This document shows positions 31,575 to 40,610 of a stretch of 64,000 nt of DNA, piece after piece. A model generated the notes under the pieces. It ran no database searches. It was given only the letters and a program-made list of their open reading frames with translations, and was not told where the DNA came from. Position 1 is the stretch's first letter; each line of letters starts with the position of its first letter. The position numbers and the translations under genes were made by a program. Source of the stretch: Hyphomicrobiaceae bacterium (GTDB taxonomy: Bacteria; Pseudomonadota; Alphaproteobacteria; Rhizobiales; Hyphomicrobiaceae); assembly GCA_008933705.1 (NCBI GenBank), contig WBUN01000010.1, positions 1 to 64,000 of the forward strand, given 5' to 3'.

Positions 31575-32726
31575 TCAGGGCGTTGCAGCTTGCGCGCGCT
31601 CGCCCGGGAGCCGGATAGGCATGCCGTCGCGGAGGAATTGCACACCCGCGGTCACAACCATGTCGCCGGCCTGCAAGCCGCTGGCGATCTGCACGCCGCT
31701 TTCCGCAATCCCACCGAGAGAAACCGCCGTCTTGCGCACAACCTTGCTTGCCGCGTCCACGACGAACGCCACGGTCCCGCCGCCTTCGCCTTCGGTCACC
31801 GCGGCGAGAGGCACTACCAGGAGTGCAGCGTTCTCATCGATGGTCAGCGCAACCGATGCGGTCATGCCGAGCCGCATGGTCTGGGGCGGCTCCTCCACAG
31901 CGACGCGAACAGCATAGGTCCGTGAGGCGGGGTCGGACTGGCCGGCTATTTCCCGTATGCGCCCGCTGATGCTGACACGAGGACCGGCCCAAAGCGTGAT
32001 CTTGGCCGGCTGTCCTATGGCGAGACGTGCTGCATCCTGCTCCGGGACGGCGACCGCAATTTCTGTCTCTCCTGCCTCGGCCAACGTTATGACCGCCTGA
32101 CCGGCGCCAACGACTTGCCCCGGCTCGCCCGTCACTGCCGTGACTATCCCCGCCTTGTCCGCCTTGAGCGTGGCGTAGCCGACCGCATTGATGGCCTGGA
32201 GCAGTTGCGCCTCCGCGCTGTCCAGCGCGGCCACGGCCGCTTCCAGCTCATTGCGCCTCGTGTCGTGGGCCGCCTGCGAGATGATCGCTTTCGGCAAGAG
32301 AACGTTGGCACGCTCCAAGTTGTCCCTTGCCACGTCCCGACGACTGCGCGCCGCAGCCACCGTTGCTCGGGCAGCGTTCTCCGCGAGCTTCAGATCGGTC
32401 TCATCCACACGCGCGATCACCTGATCAACCTCGATGCGATCGCCGACGTTGACCGAGCGCGCCACGATCTTGCCCGGCACGCGAAAGCCGAGCGCACTCT
32501 CGATCCTCGGCCGCACCACGCCCGAATAGGTGAGTGTGCGCCCTTGGGGGGCAGCAGTGACGATGGCGACCTTTACCGGACGCGCGACCTCTTCCTGGAC
32601 CGCAGCCTCGCCTTTGCAGCCGGCGATCAGCGCCGCCAATCCGAGGATACCGACGCGACCAATGTTGCTGCTCCATCTGCTCGCTCGGGCATGAGGCGTG
32701 CCCGAATTCGATCGCTTGGCGCTCAT
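31575..32726 (-). CDS. RND efflux periplasmic adaptor (membrane fusion) lipoprotein
   Basis: A 383-residue HlyD/AcrA-type adaptor. A lipobox is present (LGLAALIAGCKGEA), so it should be a lipoprotein. It then shows the barrel-sandwich half-motif ALGFRVPGKIVARSVNVGDRIEVDQVIARVD, an alpha-helical hairpin (about 105-165), the second lipoyl half (YATLKADKAGIVTAVTGEPGQVVGAGQAVITLA), and beta-barrel and membrane-proximal domains. It joins the RND pump to a TolC-like channel. It is the first gene of the operon, and divergent from a TetR gene with a palindrome in the gap. Confidence 0.9.
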   Translation of the reverse strand: MSAKRSNSGTPHARASRWSSNIGRVGILGLAALIAGCKGEAAVQEEVARPVKVAIVTAAPQGRTLTYSGVVRPRIESALGFRVPGKIVARSVNVGDRIEVDQVIARVDETDLKLAENAARATVAAARSRRDVARDNLERANVLLPKAIISQAAHDTRRNELEAAVAALDSAEAQLLQAINAVGYATLKADKAGIVTAVTGEPGQVVGAGQAVITLAEAGETEIAVAVPEQDAARLAIGQPAKITLWAGPRVSISGRIREIAGQSDPASRTYAVRVAVEEPPQTMRLGMTASVALTIDENAALLVVPLAAVTEGEGGGTVAFVVDAASKVVRKTAVSLGGIAESGVQIASGLQAGDMVVTAGVQFLRDGMPIRLPGERAQAATP

Positions 32727-32807
32727 GAACGCTCCTGCTTCAGCCTGGCACTACCGCTCATTCGCATCGCGGGCCTGTGGCTCGGTGGCGTTGCGATGTA
32801 AGCGCCG

Positions 32808-32821
32808 CTAACATATGTTAG
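32808..32821. promoter_or_regulatory. Perfect palindrome CTAACATATGTTAG (probable TetR operator)
   Basis: A 14-bp perfect palindrome lies between the divergent adaptor gene (start 32726) and TetR gene (start 32895). Its AT-rich composition and position match operators of AcrR/MexL-like repressors. The region right of it (GTGAAACTCAC) is a second, smaller inverted repeat. Confidence 0.65.
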
Positions 32822-32894
32822 TGAAACTCACATCGCAAAGTGCTATTGGCGATGCTGACTTCTCAATTCCTCGTGAAGCGTCCATTGTGGCGTC

Positions 32895-33533
32895 ATGGGG
32901 AAAAAGCCGGCCAGCAAGGTGCGAAGCAAGGCGCGCTATCACCATGGGGAGCTGCGCGAGGCGCTCATCGCGGCGACCCGCCAGCTCGTCGAGGAGCGCG
33001 GCGCGGAGAAATTCACCCTCGCCGACGCCTGCCGCGTCGCGGGCGTCACCACCGCAGCACCCTATCGTCATTTCCGCGGCAAGCAGGAGATTCTCGAGGA
33101 GATCGCCTCACGCGGCTTCGAAGAGCTCAGGAAGCGATCGATGACCGTGGTCGCAGAGAGGGGCGAGGGCACCCTTGAAGGCATCATCGCCATGGGCCAG
33201 GCCTATGTTGCGTTCGCCGTCGAAGAGACGGCGGTGTTCCGCCTGATGTTCGGCCAGGAGCCCTCGCTCAAGAAGGCCGAGCATGTGGTCGGCACTGGTC
33301 ACGACTGCTTCACCAATGTCATCGATCAGGTTGCGCTTTACTGCAAGCGCAACAGAGTGCGCGGAGATGCGCAGGAGATTGCGCTGCGGCTATGGACCTT
33401 CGTGCACGGTGCCGCCTCGCTCTTGATCGATCAAGACTACAACGCCGTTGCCCCCCAGATCGATGTCAACCGGCTGATCGCCAGTGCCACGCCCGGTCTC
33501 CTCGCCGCGTCCCCGCGCTCATCCAAGGGCTGA
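32895..33533 (+). CDS. TetR/AcrR regulator of the RND operon
   Basis: A 212-residue TetR-family repressor. The DNA-binding domain is YHHGELREALIAATRQLVEERGAEKFTLADACRVAGVTTAAPYRHFRGKQEILEEI; the C-terminal domain (GTLEGIIAMGQAYVAFAVEETAVFRLMFGQEPSLKKAEHV) resembles the TetR_C family with the WHG motif (LRLWTFVHGAASLLID). The start at 32895 (MGKKPASK) has no strong ribosome binding site. It is divergent from the RND pump, which it likely represses through the palindrome at 32808-32821. Confidence 0.87.
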   Translation: MGKKPASKVRSKARYHHGELREALIAATRQLVEERGAEKFTLADACRVAGVTTAAPYRHFRGKQEILEEIASRGFEELRKRSMTVVAERGEGTLEGIIAMGQAYVAFAVEETAVFRLMFGQEPSLKKAEHVVGTGHDCFTNVIDQVALYCKRNRVRGDAQEIALRLWTFVHGAASLLIDQDYNAVAPQIDVNRLIASATPGLLAASPRSSKG

Positions 33534-33687
33534 TCTCTGAGCGGAGATATCTCGAGCAGTCGAAAGGCAACGGCTGCCCGGCGAGCGCGATCCACGGATA
33601 GCCCCTCGTGGTGGACGTGGTGGAGAGGCGCCTAGGCGTGAGGCCAGGACAGCGACAATCCGCTGTAACGTGCCGCTCGAGCCGGAC

Positions 33688-35445
33688 TCAGGCCTGAGAA
33701 ACAAGGTCGGCGTAGAATTGCTCGACGATCTCCGGCAGATGGCAGGACGAATAGGGGTTGGCATCAGCCGGCCCTGCCGCAGCGGGAAGCAGAAGACGGT
33801 CCGATCTCAGAACGTGGCCCTCGGCAAGGCCGCCGATGGTGCGGCGAAGGATCGACAGTATCCTGACGTCCTCGAACGCCACGGCGCCCGCCGGACTGGA
33901 CCGGCCGAGCGAGTCGGGCGGGAACAGTGCTTTGTGCCCGGTGCAGTTTGAATCGTCGAAGGCGCAGGCGTAGGCCAGCCGCAGCGGCCCCCGTCTTGCC
34001 CCTCCTTGCGCCTCGTGCGCATCGAACTCGCTCAAGACCTTGGCAAGCGTCGAGCAGGTCTTCGCAACCAGCTGCTCCTTGAGCGTGTGATACGTGCTGG
34101 CATCGGCGATATTGCCGTGCTCGAAGAAGACCAGGAGATTCTTCCACTGCTCATCATGGAAACAGTTGCCCTGCGCGTCCTGGATCAGGAACATCACCCA
34201 GAGGTAGGCGGAGTAGTAACCCGAGGATTGCGAGACGTCCGCCGCAACCGTTACGTCATTGTGCCGGCATTCGAGGACCAGTCGCCCGTTGATCGGCTGG
34301 CGCTGTCCGGCGTCCGAGCCGCCACGCACGAGGGCCTGTGCCGTGCAGACTTCGGCGTCGGAGAGACTCGGCCCCCACCTGAAACGCCCCGTGGCGACGA
34401 AAGGCGCAGCCGAGACGTTGAAGGGCTTGTTCAGCTGGTCGGCGGCGCGCTTGTTGAGGATGGCATGGAGCTTGGCGCGGAAATCGGCCGCCAGCCCTCC
34501 CTTGACCAGGATGTCGATCGAGTTGTTCTCGTCGCCGTAGCCATACTGGATCATCAGATCGCGCGGCGAATTCGCACTCTCGCCGTGCGCCCACTGCTCG
34601 CACGAGCACGGCTGGATGCTCGGCCCCCATAGCAGCCAGCAATTGAAGAGAAACGAGCGCAACTCGCGCAACTCGGTCGTGTAGAACGCGTCCTTCTCGA
34701 TAAGCCGGCGATAGTTGTCGAGCACGAGGTTCCAGCCGTCGTCTTCGGCGAAGCGATTGACGAGCCCTGTTATGAGAAAGATCGGAGCGATGTAGCCGGA
34801 TTGGAACCGCGCCTCGGTGAGAAACCTCGTCGTGTCCTCACCTCTCGGAAGCGACCGCCGCTCGAGCGCCTCGAAGTAGCGCTTGATCTTGGCCCGGCTG
34901 TCGTCGAGCTGGGGAAAGTCTCCAATGTCGACGGGGCCCAGCGGCTGCTCCTGCCCATGGGCCCGCCTCAACTTGCGAAACAGCCACTGGACAACAGCCA
35001 CGACGACGCCCGGCTCCTCGGTCAGGCGTTCGCGCAGCAGCCTGCGAATGTTCTGGCGGCGTGCCTCCTCAGCCTCGAGCGCCTCGTCGAGGCGGCGCCT
35101 GTACTCCCGTTCGTTGTAGTCGCGCCGATGCGGAAGCGCCGCGCGCGGCTGCAGGATCTGCAGCTCGGTGTAGTAGCGAGCGCCAATAAAGCGGCGGCGG
35201 GGAAAAGCCAGAAGCAGCGTTGGCGCGTACCACGACAGCAGCATCGCGCGCCCGATACCGCGCAACCAATTGACGGTGCGCGAAAACCATCCCTCCCGCT
35301 GGTCGAATGCCACCTCGCTGATGAAATTGCCGGCTCGGGCGATGCCGTAGAGGATGTAGGCTGCCGTGAGCGAGCCGAGCAGCAGCGGCACTTCCTCCCT
35401 ATGCTGCCTGACGAACTGCCATGCCCAGTCAAACGTGTTCATCAA
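33688..35445 (-). CDS. Large membrane-anchored hypothetical protein
   Basis: A 585-residue protein of unknown function. Two N-terminal hydrophobic segments (VPLLLGSLTAAYILYGIARAGNFI and AMLLSWYAPTLLLAF) anchor it; a charged Arg/Glu-rich helix follows (RDYNEREYRRRLDEALEAEEARRQNIRRLLRERL). The rest looks soluble, with SGYIAPIFLITGLVNRFAEDDGWNLV, a Cys-rich bit (PCSCEQW), and late Tyr/Trp segments. No domain was recognised. It lies in line with, and 115 bp downstream of, the GNAT-like gene; the two may form an operon opposed to the patatin gene. Confidence 0.7.
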   Translation of the reverse strand: MMNTFDWAWQFVRQHREEVPLLLGSLTAAYILYGIARAGNFISEVAFDQREGWFSRTVNWLRGIGRAMLLSWYAPTLLLAFPRRRFIGARYYTELQILQPRAALPHRRDYNEREYRRRLDEALEAEEARRQNIRRLLRERLTEEPGVVVAVVQWLFRKLRRAHGQEQPLGPVDIGDFPQLDDSRAKIKRYFEALERRSLPRGEDTTRFLTEARFQSGYIAPIFLITGLVNRFAEDDGWNLVLDNYRRLIEKDAFYTTELRELRSFLFNCWLLWGPSIQPCSCEQWAHGESANSPRDLMIQYGYGDENNSIDILVKGGLAADFRAKLHAILNKRAADQLNKPFNVSAAPFVATGRFRWGPSLSDAEVCTAQALVRGGSDAGQRQPINGRLVLECRHNDVTVAADVSQSSGYYSAYLWVMFLIQDAQGNCFHDEQWKNLLVFFEHGNIADASTYHTLKEQLVAKTCSTLAKVLSEFDAHEAQGGARRGPLRLAYACAFDDSNCTGHKALFPPDSLGRSSPAGAVAFEDVRILSILRRTIGGLAEGHVLRSDRLLLPAAAGPADANPYSSCHLPEIVEQFYADLVSQA

Positions 35446-35560
35446 CCCACCTATGGAAATGCGTGGGAGCCCCGACGTGCAAAGACTAGTGAATGGCGGT
35501 CAGGGGCGGTAGCAAGCTACTCCGGGGAAGGAGCATTAGAGTAGCGACGTGGCGCAATTG

Positions 35561-36520
35561 CTACAGGGGCGCCAGAAGATCGCGCAGCGTTGAAGCACGT
35601 TCAGCACCTTCAAGTCCACCTGGCTTTGGGAGACGCGCCGGATCGATCATCTTGAGCAACGCAACGCGCGCGCCGGCTGCCTCGAGAGCTGCAAGTTGTG
35701 CCAACTGCTGGTGGGCCTCGGCATCGCCTTCAGGGTCGCGGCCCTTGAGGACGGAGATCCCGAAAAAGCGCTCAAGATGCTGGCGCAGCAGCGATGGGTG
35801 CAGGGAGGGTGCCTCAGTGCCGAGCACGGCATAGACGAGGCTGCGGTCCGCCTGCTGATCGGCAGTGAGGGCGGGCTGCACATAGGCGAAATCGACGATC
35901 CTTGCGCCCTGCCGCGCCCAGAGCGCTATCCTGGCGAGCTGATCCAGGCCCGTGGCTTGCGTGTCGCGCGCGTAGTCCTGCGGCGTCATGCGATAGGGGT
36001 CGTTCTGCTCGATGAAGATGTACACCATGGGCGCTCGCGGGGACGCACGCCACTCCTGGGGAACGTCCTGCGGGTTCGTCTGCGCGAACAGGGCGAGCGC
36101 CAACCCCGGCAGCTCGGCGACCAGCTTCCTGAACACACCGCGTTGGCGCTGCGACGGCGGAACGAATATATAGCTGAGGTTGAGGCTCAGCGAGTGTTGG
36201 CGGCTGTCAGGCTCGGCGAGCGGAAAGGCTATGAAGTTGAGACCGCCAACCACGGCCCCGCCCGCGTTTCTCACGACGACGACGAACTCCCGAAATGGCC
36301 CGTAGCGGGCGCGCAGGGCTTCGTAGCCGGCCCCCTCGTTGAGTGCCAGGCATTCGGCGAACCCCGCGAACCCTTCCTTCTCGTTGGCAAGCACGAACGA
36401 GCTGTCGTAGGCGGCGAAGAAATCCTCAAGCACGCCGTCGGACGCTGATGTGGATGCTTCGTAGGTCAGGCCCGAAGGTGACGTCACCTTGAGGCGTGCC
36501 CCTTGCGTCTCGATCGTCAT
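35561..36520 (-). CDS. GNAT-like acyltransferase, extended
   Basis: A 319-residue protein that seems to hold one GNAT domain in its first half: VGGLNFIAFPLAEPDSRQHSLSLNLSYIFVPPSQRQRGVFRKLVAELPGLALALF, where RQRGVFRKLV stands where the acetyl-CoA pyrophosphate loop (Q/R-x-x-G-x-G/A) is expected. The C-terminal half is of unknown kind. The start at 36520 (MTIETQGARL) was chosen because the ORF before it turns non-coding. It is divergent from the patatin-like lipase gene, 294 bp away, and upstream of the large membrane protein gene. Substrate unknown. Confidence 0.6.
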   Translation of the reverse strand: MTIETQGARLKVTSPSGLTYEASTSASDGVLEDFFAAYDSSFVLANEKEGFAGFAECLALNEGAGYEALRARYGPFREFVVVVRNAGGAVVGGLNFIAFPLAEPDSRQHSLSLNLSYIFVPPSQRQRGVFRKLVAELPGLALALFAQTNPQDVPQEWRASPRAPMVYIFIEQNDPYRMTPQDYARDTQATGLDQLARIALWARQGARIVDFAYVQPALTADQQADRSLVYAVLGTEAPSLHPSLLRQHLERFFGISVLKGRDPEGDAEAHQQLAQLAALEAAGARVALLKMIDPARLPKPGGLEGAERASTLRDLLAPL

Positions 36521-36814
36521 TCCTGCAGTGGGCACAGCCGGCGGCCTCTTGAAGATCCTAAGCCCTGCCGACGAGTGCTGACGCCGAGAGTGACCCATAC
36601 CGACAGCAAGGCGCGGCAACGGTAGCGCAGGGTCGCTGCGAAGGGAAAGGGGACCGGGCCCGAAGCAAACATTCCACAGGCTGCGGCCAGGCCATTCCTG
36701 GGATGGCATAGGCACAGGCATCGTCGGCCCCAACCACCGTTGCGCATCCGCAAGCAACCATGCAATGCTTCGGCATTGCGCGCATCCCTGCCCTATGGAC
36801 CCGGAGGAAACGTT

Positions 36815-39271
36815 ATGTCCGGTTTCCTGGTTTTGCTTCCTCTCGCCCTCGTCAGCTTTGCCATCGGTTTCTTTGTCGCTTCCAGTCCGCAGATCGCCGA
36901 CTACGTCGCCTACGTTACCGATCTGTCCCGCCCCGCCAACTACCAGTCGATCTCGCTGCAGGTCGCGGCGCATGTGGTCGCCTACGCGATCATGTGCTTC
37001 ATCCTCGTTGCCACGGTCCGCACGGTGTCGCGGCCGCTTCCGCCCGAGCGACCGGCAGCTCTGCGCCTTGTTCAGCTCTTGCTCGAGATCATCTTTGTCG
37101 CCGTCCCCTCGGGGGCGCTGATCTGGCTGGCTACCGTCACCCTGCGCGGCGATCCCGGCAACCGCCTCATCTGGGCGGTTACAGCCGTCCTTGCGATCGG
37201 ATTGGTGATCAGCGTCTACGTGTGCGCGGCGCGGCGCCACCTGGAGCTGTTTCGGTCGACCCTGCGACCGTTCTCCATCACGTGGACAGATGTGGCCGCT
37301 CTCATCTGCGTTGTTGCTGCCGGCGCCGTCATCGCGTCGTTTGTCATTGATCCGGTTGCAAGCGCCCATTTTATCGGAATGTTCCCCGTGCTGTGGCTGG
37401 CTTCGGCGGCAGCGTTCCTGGCGATTGCGGCAATCTTCTCGAGAGGATCGTCACCCGTAGCGGTCGTCTCCACCGTGTTCTCAACGGTGCTGCTTCTTCA
37501 TCTGTTCGACCAGGTCGTGCTGCCCCCGCGCGAGTTCCGTCATACGAAGATTGACCTGCCGAAGGGGCCATCCACGGCGGCGCTGGTGGCGGGCGCCAAG
37601 GGCCCGACCTTCGATGTCGGCGAGGTGATGAAGACGAGAAGGATCCCCTCCCTGGATCAGGCATTTCGCGCCTGGCTCGCCCATCGTCGGCCGGCGATCG
37701 AAGCCTATCGCAGCCGCAACAAGGCCTATCCCGTCTTCATTGTGTCCGCACAAGGCGGCGGCATTTACGCAGCCTATCATCCGGCCCTTTCGCTGGCGCG
37801 CCTCTACGACGCGTGTCCCGAGTTCGCGCATCACCTCTTCGGCATAAGCTCCGTCTCGGGCGGCAGTCTTGGAGCTGCCGTGTTTGCCGAGCTGCTGAGA
37901 AGCCTGCCCCAGGGCGCTCCCAACGATCCGGCGCAGGCCTCGCAGGGTTGCACCATAACCGGCGCAACCACGCTCGAGGACAAGGTCACGCGGTTTTTTG
38001 ATGCCGACTTCTTGTCACCGGTCATAGCGAGCGCATTCATATTCGACATACCAAGCCTTCTGCTTCCTCAGCTCAGATTCGGATTGGATCGGGCCAAGGC
38101 CCTGGAGTACAGCCTCGAAGCCGGGTGGAAGAGGATCGGCTTCAGCGGCAAGGAGAACTATGGCCTGGCCAGTCCGTTCTATGAGCGTTGGCAGCCTACG
38201 GAGCTGGCGCCTGCTCTGTTCATGGCAACGACAGGTGTGAACTACGGAATTCCTGTTCTCATCTCGCAAGTCGACTGGTCGAACGACCCGCGCATCTCGA
38301 CGCTGACCAGGGTCGCCAGGCGCCGGATCGACAAGGGCGAAGGCCCGACGTCGAAGGAGGTACGCGATTTTCTGCGCCGGCTGGAGCTGCAGGACCAGCA
38401 GTCGAGAGTCTCTGCCGTCGCCAATATTCTTGGCTTCAGGCCGGATCTTCAGCTCGCAACGAGCACCGCCGTCGTTCTCAGCGCCAGGTTTCCCTACGTC
38501 ACGCCCCCCGGCAACATTCGCGAGAACGAGCAGATCAATCGCTCGCTGGACCTCTACAAGAATACCAAGGTCCTTGAGCTGACGGACGGCGGCTATTTCG
38601 ACAACAGCGGCGGGAGCGTCGCGATCGACATTCTCCATCGGCTCGAATCGTTCCTGGAACGCGACGACTTCAAGGAGTTCAAGGACGTCATCAAGTTCCA
38701 CCTGATCCGCTTTACGGACAAGCCTGCGAAGCGCCATGGCACGGCCAGCGAGCGCGCGCATTTCGAGCTGATTACGCCCCTGGTTGCGTTCGACGCCGTG
38801 CGGCTGGCACGAGGCGCCCAGCTGAGGGGGGTTGGCAACTCCAAACGTTCCGCCGCCCACTACATCTACCTTTCCGACGAATGGTTCGACGCGTCGCTCA
38901 ACTGGCTGCTGGCCGAGAAGACGAAGCGGGGCATCGAGGCCCGCGCGAGTTGGGAGCGCGGCTATCAGAACGAGGTTTGCTGCGACGTGCAGATCCCGCG
39001 CACTCCTATCCGCCGGAAGGCGCCGTTGACGGAGACCGAGGAGCAGGAGCTGAAGAAGATAACGGACGTGCAAAGATTTGTGCCGAACGGCCCGCAGTTC
39101 CGCGCCCTCCTTGAGCTCGTCAGAGAGGGCGACGTGCTGCCTCCTGCTGCCTCGCGTCCGGATCCTGTCCCGGCGCCGGCCGCCCAGCCGGTTGCTGGTC
39201 CCGCACCGCCGGCTCCCCCATCGCCACCGAGCCCGCTCAATACGGGAACCATCCCGACGCCCAAACAGTGA
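36815..39271 (+). CDS. Membrane-anchored patatin-like phospholipase
   Basis: An 818-residue protein. The first 250 residues hold about six membrane helices (SGFLVLLPLALVSFAIGFFVASS, AHVVAYAIMCFILVATV, LLEIIFVAVPSGALIWLATV, ...). A patatin domain follows: the oxyanion loop is SAQGGGIYAAYH, the nucleophile Ser is in GISSVSGGSLGAA (SxSGG rather than GxSxG), and the partner Asp is in LTDGGYFDNSG. The C-terminus is a Pro/Ala-rich tail. Patatins deacylate lipids; the unusual point is the large helical N-domain. The start at 36815 follows GGAGGAAACG. It is divergent from the GNAT and membrane-protein genes. Confidence 0.82.
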   Translation: MSGFLVLLPLALVSFAIGFFVASSPQIADYVAYVTDLSRPANYQSISLQVAAHVVAYAIMCFILVATVRTVSRPLPPERPAALRLVQLLLEIIFVAVPSGALIWLATVTLRGDPGNRLIWAVTAVLAIGLVISVYVCAARRHLELFRSTLRPFSITWTDVAALICVVAAGAVIASFVIDPVASAHFIGMFPVLWLASAAAFLAIAAIFSRGSSPVAVVSTVFSTVLLLHLFDQVVLPPREFRHTKIDLPKGPSTAALVAGAKGPTFDVGEVMKTRRIPSLDQAFRAWLAHRRPAIEAYRSRNKAYPVFIVSAQGGGIYAAYHPALSLARLYDACPEFAHHLFGISSVSGGSLGAAVFAELLRSLPQGAPNDPAQASQGCTITGATTLEDKVTRFFDADFLSPVIASAFIFDIPSLLLPQLRFGLDRAKALEYSLEAGWKRIGFSGKENYGLASPFYERWQPTELAPALFMATTGVNYGIPVLISQVDWSNDPRISTLTRVARRRIDKGEGPTSKEVRDFLRRLELQDQQSRVSAVANILGFRPDLQLATSTAVVLSARFPYVTPPGNIRENEQINRSLDLYKNTKVLELTDGGYFDNSGGSVAIDILHRLESFLERDDFKEFKDVIKFHLIRFTDKPAKRHGTASERAHFELITPLVAFDAVRLARGAQLRGVGNSKRSAAHYIYLSDEWFDASLNWLLAEKTKRGIEARASWERGYQNEVCCDVQIPRTPIRRKAPLTETEEQELKKITDVQRFVPNGPQFRALLELVREGDVLPPAASRPDPVPAPAAQPVAGPAPPAPPSPPSPLNTGTIPTPKQ

Positions 39272-39393
39272 GGAACACGCATCGGCCCCCAGCAGACGCT
39301 GACCACGCGGAATGTGCTGTCCGCGGGGTCTGCCCCCCGCATAGGAGATTGCCTACCACACCGGCCGCCCCGGGTGTCAGTGAAACAAGGAAC

Positions 39394-39447
39394 GGGGCGT
39401 TTGAGACCCGTTTGAACCTGGCGCTTGAGATGGGCCTCAAACGCCCC
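39394..39447. repeat. Inverted repeat with 12-bp perfect arms
   Basis: GGGGCGTTTGAG (39394-39405) and CTCAAACGCCCC (39436-39447) flank a 30-nt loop. It lies 122 bp after the patatin stop. It could be a terminator or a small palindromic element. Confidence 0.55.
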
Positions 39448-39710
39448 GCCGCCGCAATCCGGGTCCCGAAGAGCGCTCCATTGGTTCGTATGGCCGGCCC
39501 AGCTTGATCACCTGACTGCGACCCTCCGGTCGAAGGCTGAGGCGATGCCCCATGACGACACCGCCTCCAGAGCCGAGGCGAGCACATCATTGCACATGCC
39601 GGAAGCGAGAGTATAACCCCGCTGAGGGTGAAGCTGCGGACCGATCGGTTCGGATTTCACTGCGATTGAGAGGCACTCGCGCACCCCACCCACACCCGTC
39701 ACCCCCGCGT

Positions 39711-39992
39711 CGTGTCGAAGACGCGCCTCCGGCACGATGGCGGGGGCCCAGGTCGCCAGGCCGCACGGGCCATGCTCGCCGCAGATCGCCCCTGCGGCTG
39801 CGCGCGGCATTTCGACGGCCTGCGCACCTGCGTTGCGAAGTGTCCTGGGTGCCCGCCTACGCGGGCATGACGTCAGATGGGGTAACCCGGGCGCCCCACC
39901 CGCCACCGTCACCCCCGCGTCGCGTCGAAGACGCGCCTCCGGCACGCGTCGAAGACGCGCCTCCGGCACGCGTCGAGGACGCGCCTCCGGCA
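39711..39992. repeat. 24-bp tandem repeats in a segmental duplication
   Basis: The unit CGCGTCGAAGACGCGCCTCC+GGCA occurs three times head to tail at 39921-39992 (the third with one change) and once, slightly changed, at 39711-39734. Each unit contains the palindrome CGCGTC-GAA-GACGCG. The sequence around both sites (ACCCCCGCGTCG before; GGCCCAGGTC and CGCGCGGCATTTCG after) is also shared, so about 150-200 bp was duplicated and the 24-mer then expanded in one copy. Confidence 0.7.
39850..39867. repeat. REP hairpin TGCCCGC-CTAC-GCGGGCA
   Basis: A perfect 7-bp stem with a 4-nt loop, embedded in GGGTGCCCGCCTACGCGGGCATGACG, the common intergenic repeat of Rhizobiales. Confidence 0.7.
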
Positions 39993-40221
39993 CGAAGGCG
40001 AGGGCCCAGGTCACCGGGCCGCATGGAGCACATCCGCCGCAGAGCACGCCCGCCGCCGCGCGCGGCATTTCGGCGCCGCACCGCCGGCTCAAGGCAGCAA
40101 ACCTCTGCGCGAACACAAGCCTCGCATCGGAGACCAGATTTGATTTGAGTTGCCGCCGCCTCTGCGCGACGTTGGCTTGATCGAGGGTGGCTGGGGGGCG
40201 ACGGGCTAAGGAGGATCGTCC

Positions 40222-40602
40222 ATGGCAGAAAAGACCCGCAGCGAAACGAGTGAGGAGATGGCATCGTTCGGGTTCGACACGATGATGCAGATGCAGCGGC
40301 CCACCTTCACGGCAATGGCGGAGCTCAACGGCAGGCTTTACGAGAGCTTTGCCGCGGTCAACAAGGAGTGGACATCATTCGTTAATCGGCGCCTCAAGGA
40401 AGATCTTGCCGTGCCTCAGCAGCTTGCCGAGTGCAAGACGGTGCAGGATTTCTATCGGGTCTACGCGCAGTTCTTCCAGAATGCCTATGCAGACTATCAG
40501 GCCGAGCTCGAGCAGATGACCAAGCTTGGCCGATCCATCGCCGAAACGGCGCTCCAGCCCCTGCCGTCACGAGCTGAGGAAGCAAGCAGGACCAAGCATT
40601 AG
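40222..40602 (+). CDS. Phasin family protein
   Basis: A 126-residue protein of the phasin type: largely helical, with FDTMMQMQRPTFTAMAELNGRLYESFAAVNKEWTSFVNRRLKEDLAVPQQLAECKTVQDFYRVYAQFFQNAYADYQAELEQM. It lines the surface of polyhydroxyalkanoate granules, or acts as a granule-associated chaperone. The start at 40222 follows AAGGAGGA. The gene is alone; PHA synthase genes are not in the window. Confidence 0.85.
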   Translation: MAEKTRSETSEEMASFGFDTMMQMQRPTFTAMAELNGRLYESFAAVNKEWTSFVNRRLKEDLAVPQQLAECKTVQDFYRVYAQFFQNAYADYQAELEQMTKLGRSIAETALQPLPSRAEEASRTKH

Positions 40603-40610
40603 GCCCGAGC

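Larger units (their letters stand above)
39272..40221. other. Gene-poor repeat-rich region
   Basis: No convincing gene in 950 bp. The long ORFs at 39508-40180 are translations of repeats; one reads SWVPAYAGMT, a well-known product of intergenic repeats. The contents are a 12-bp inverted repeat, 24-bp tandem repeats, a duplicated segment and a REP hairpin, listed separately. Confidence 0.65.

Noticed and set aside
39921-39992. Regular tandem repeats considered as a CRISPR array
   Set aside because: The 24-bp units are directly adjacent with no spacers, and there are no cas genes.
39508-40180. Long ORFs on both strands in the 39.5-40.2 kb region
   Set aside because: They translate known intergenic repeats (SWVPAYAGMT) and the 24-bp tandem units; frames on both strands are open only because of GC-rich repeats.
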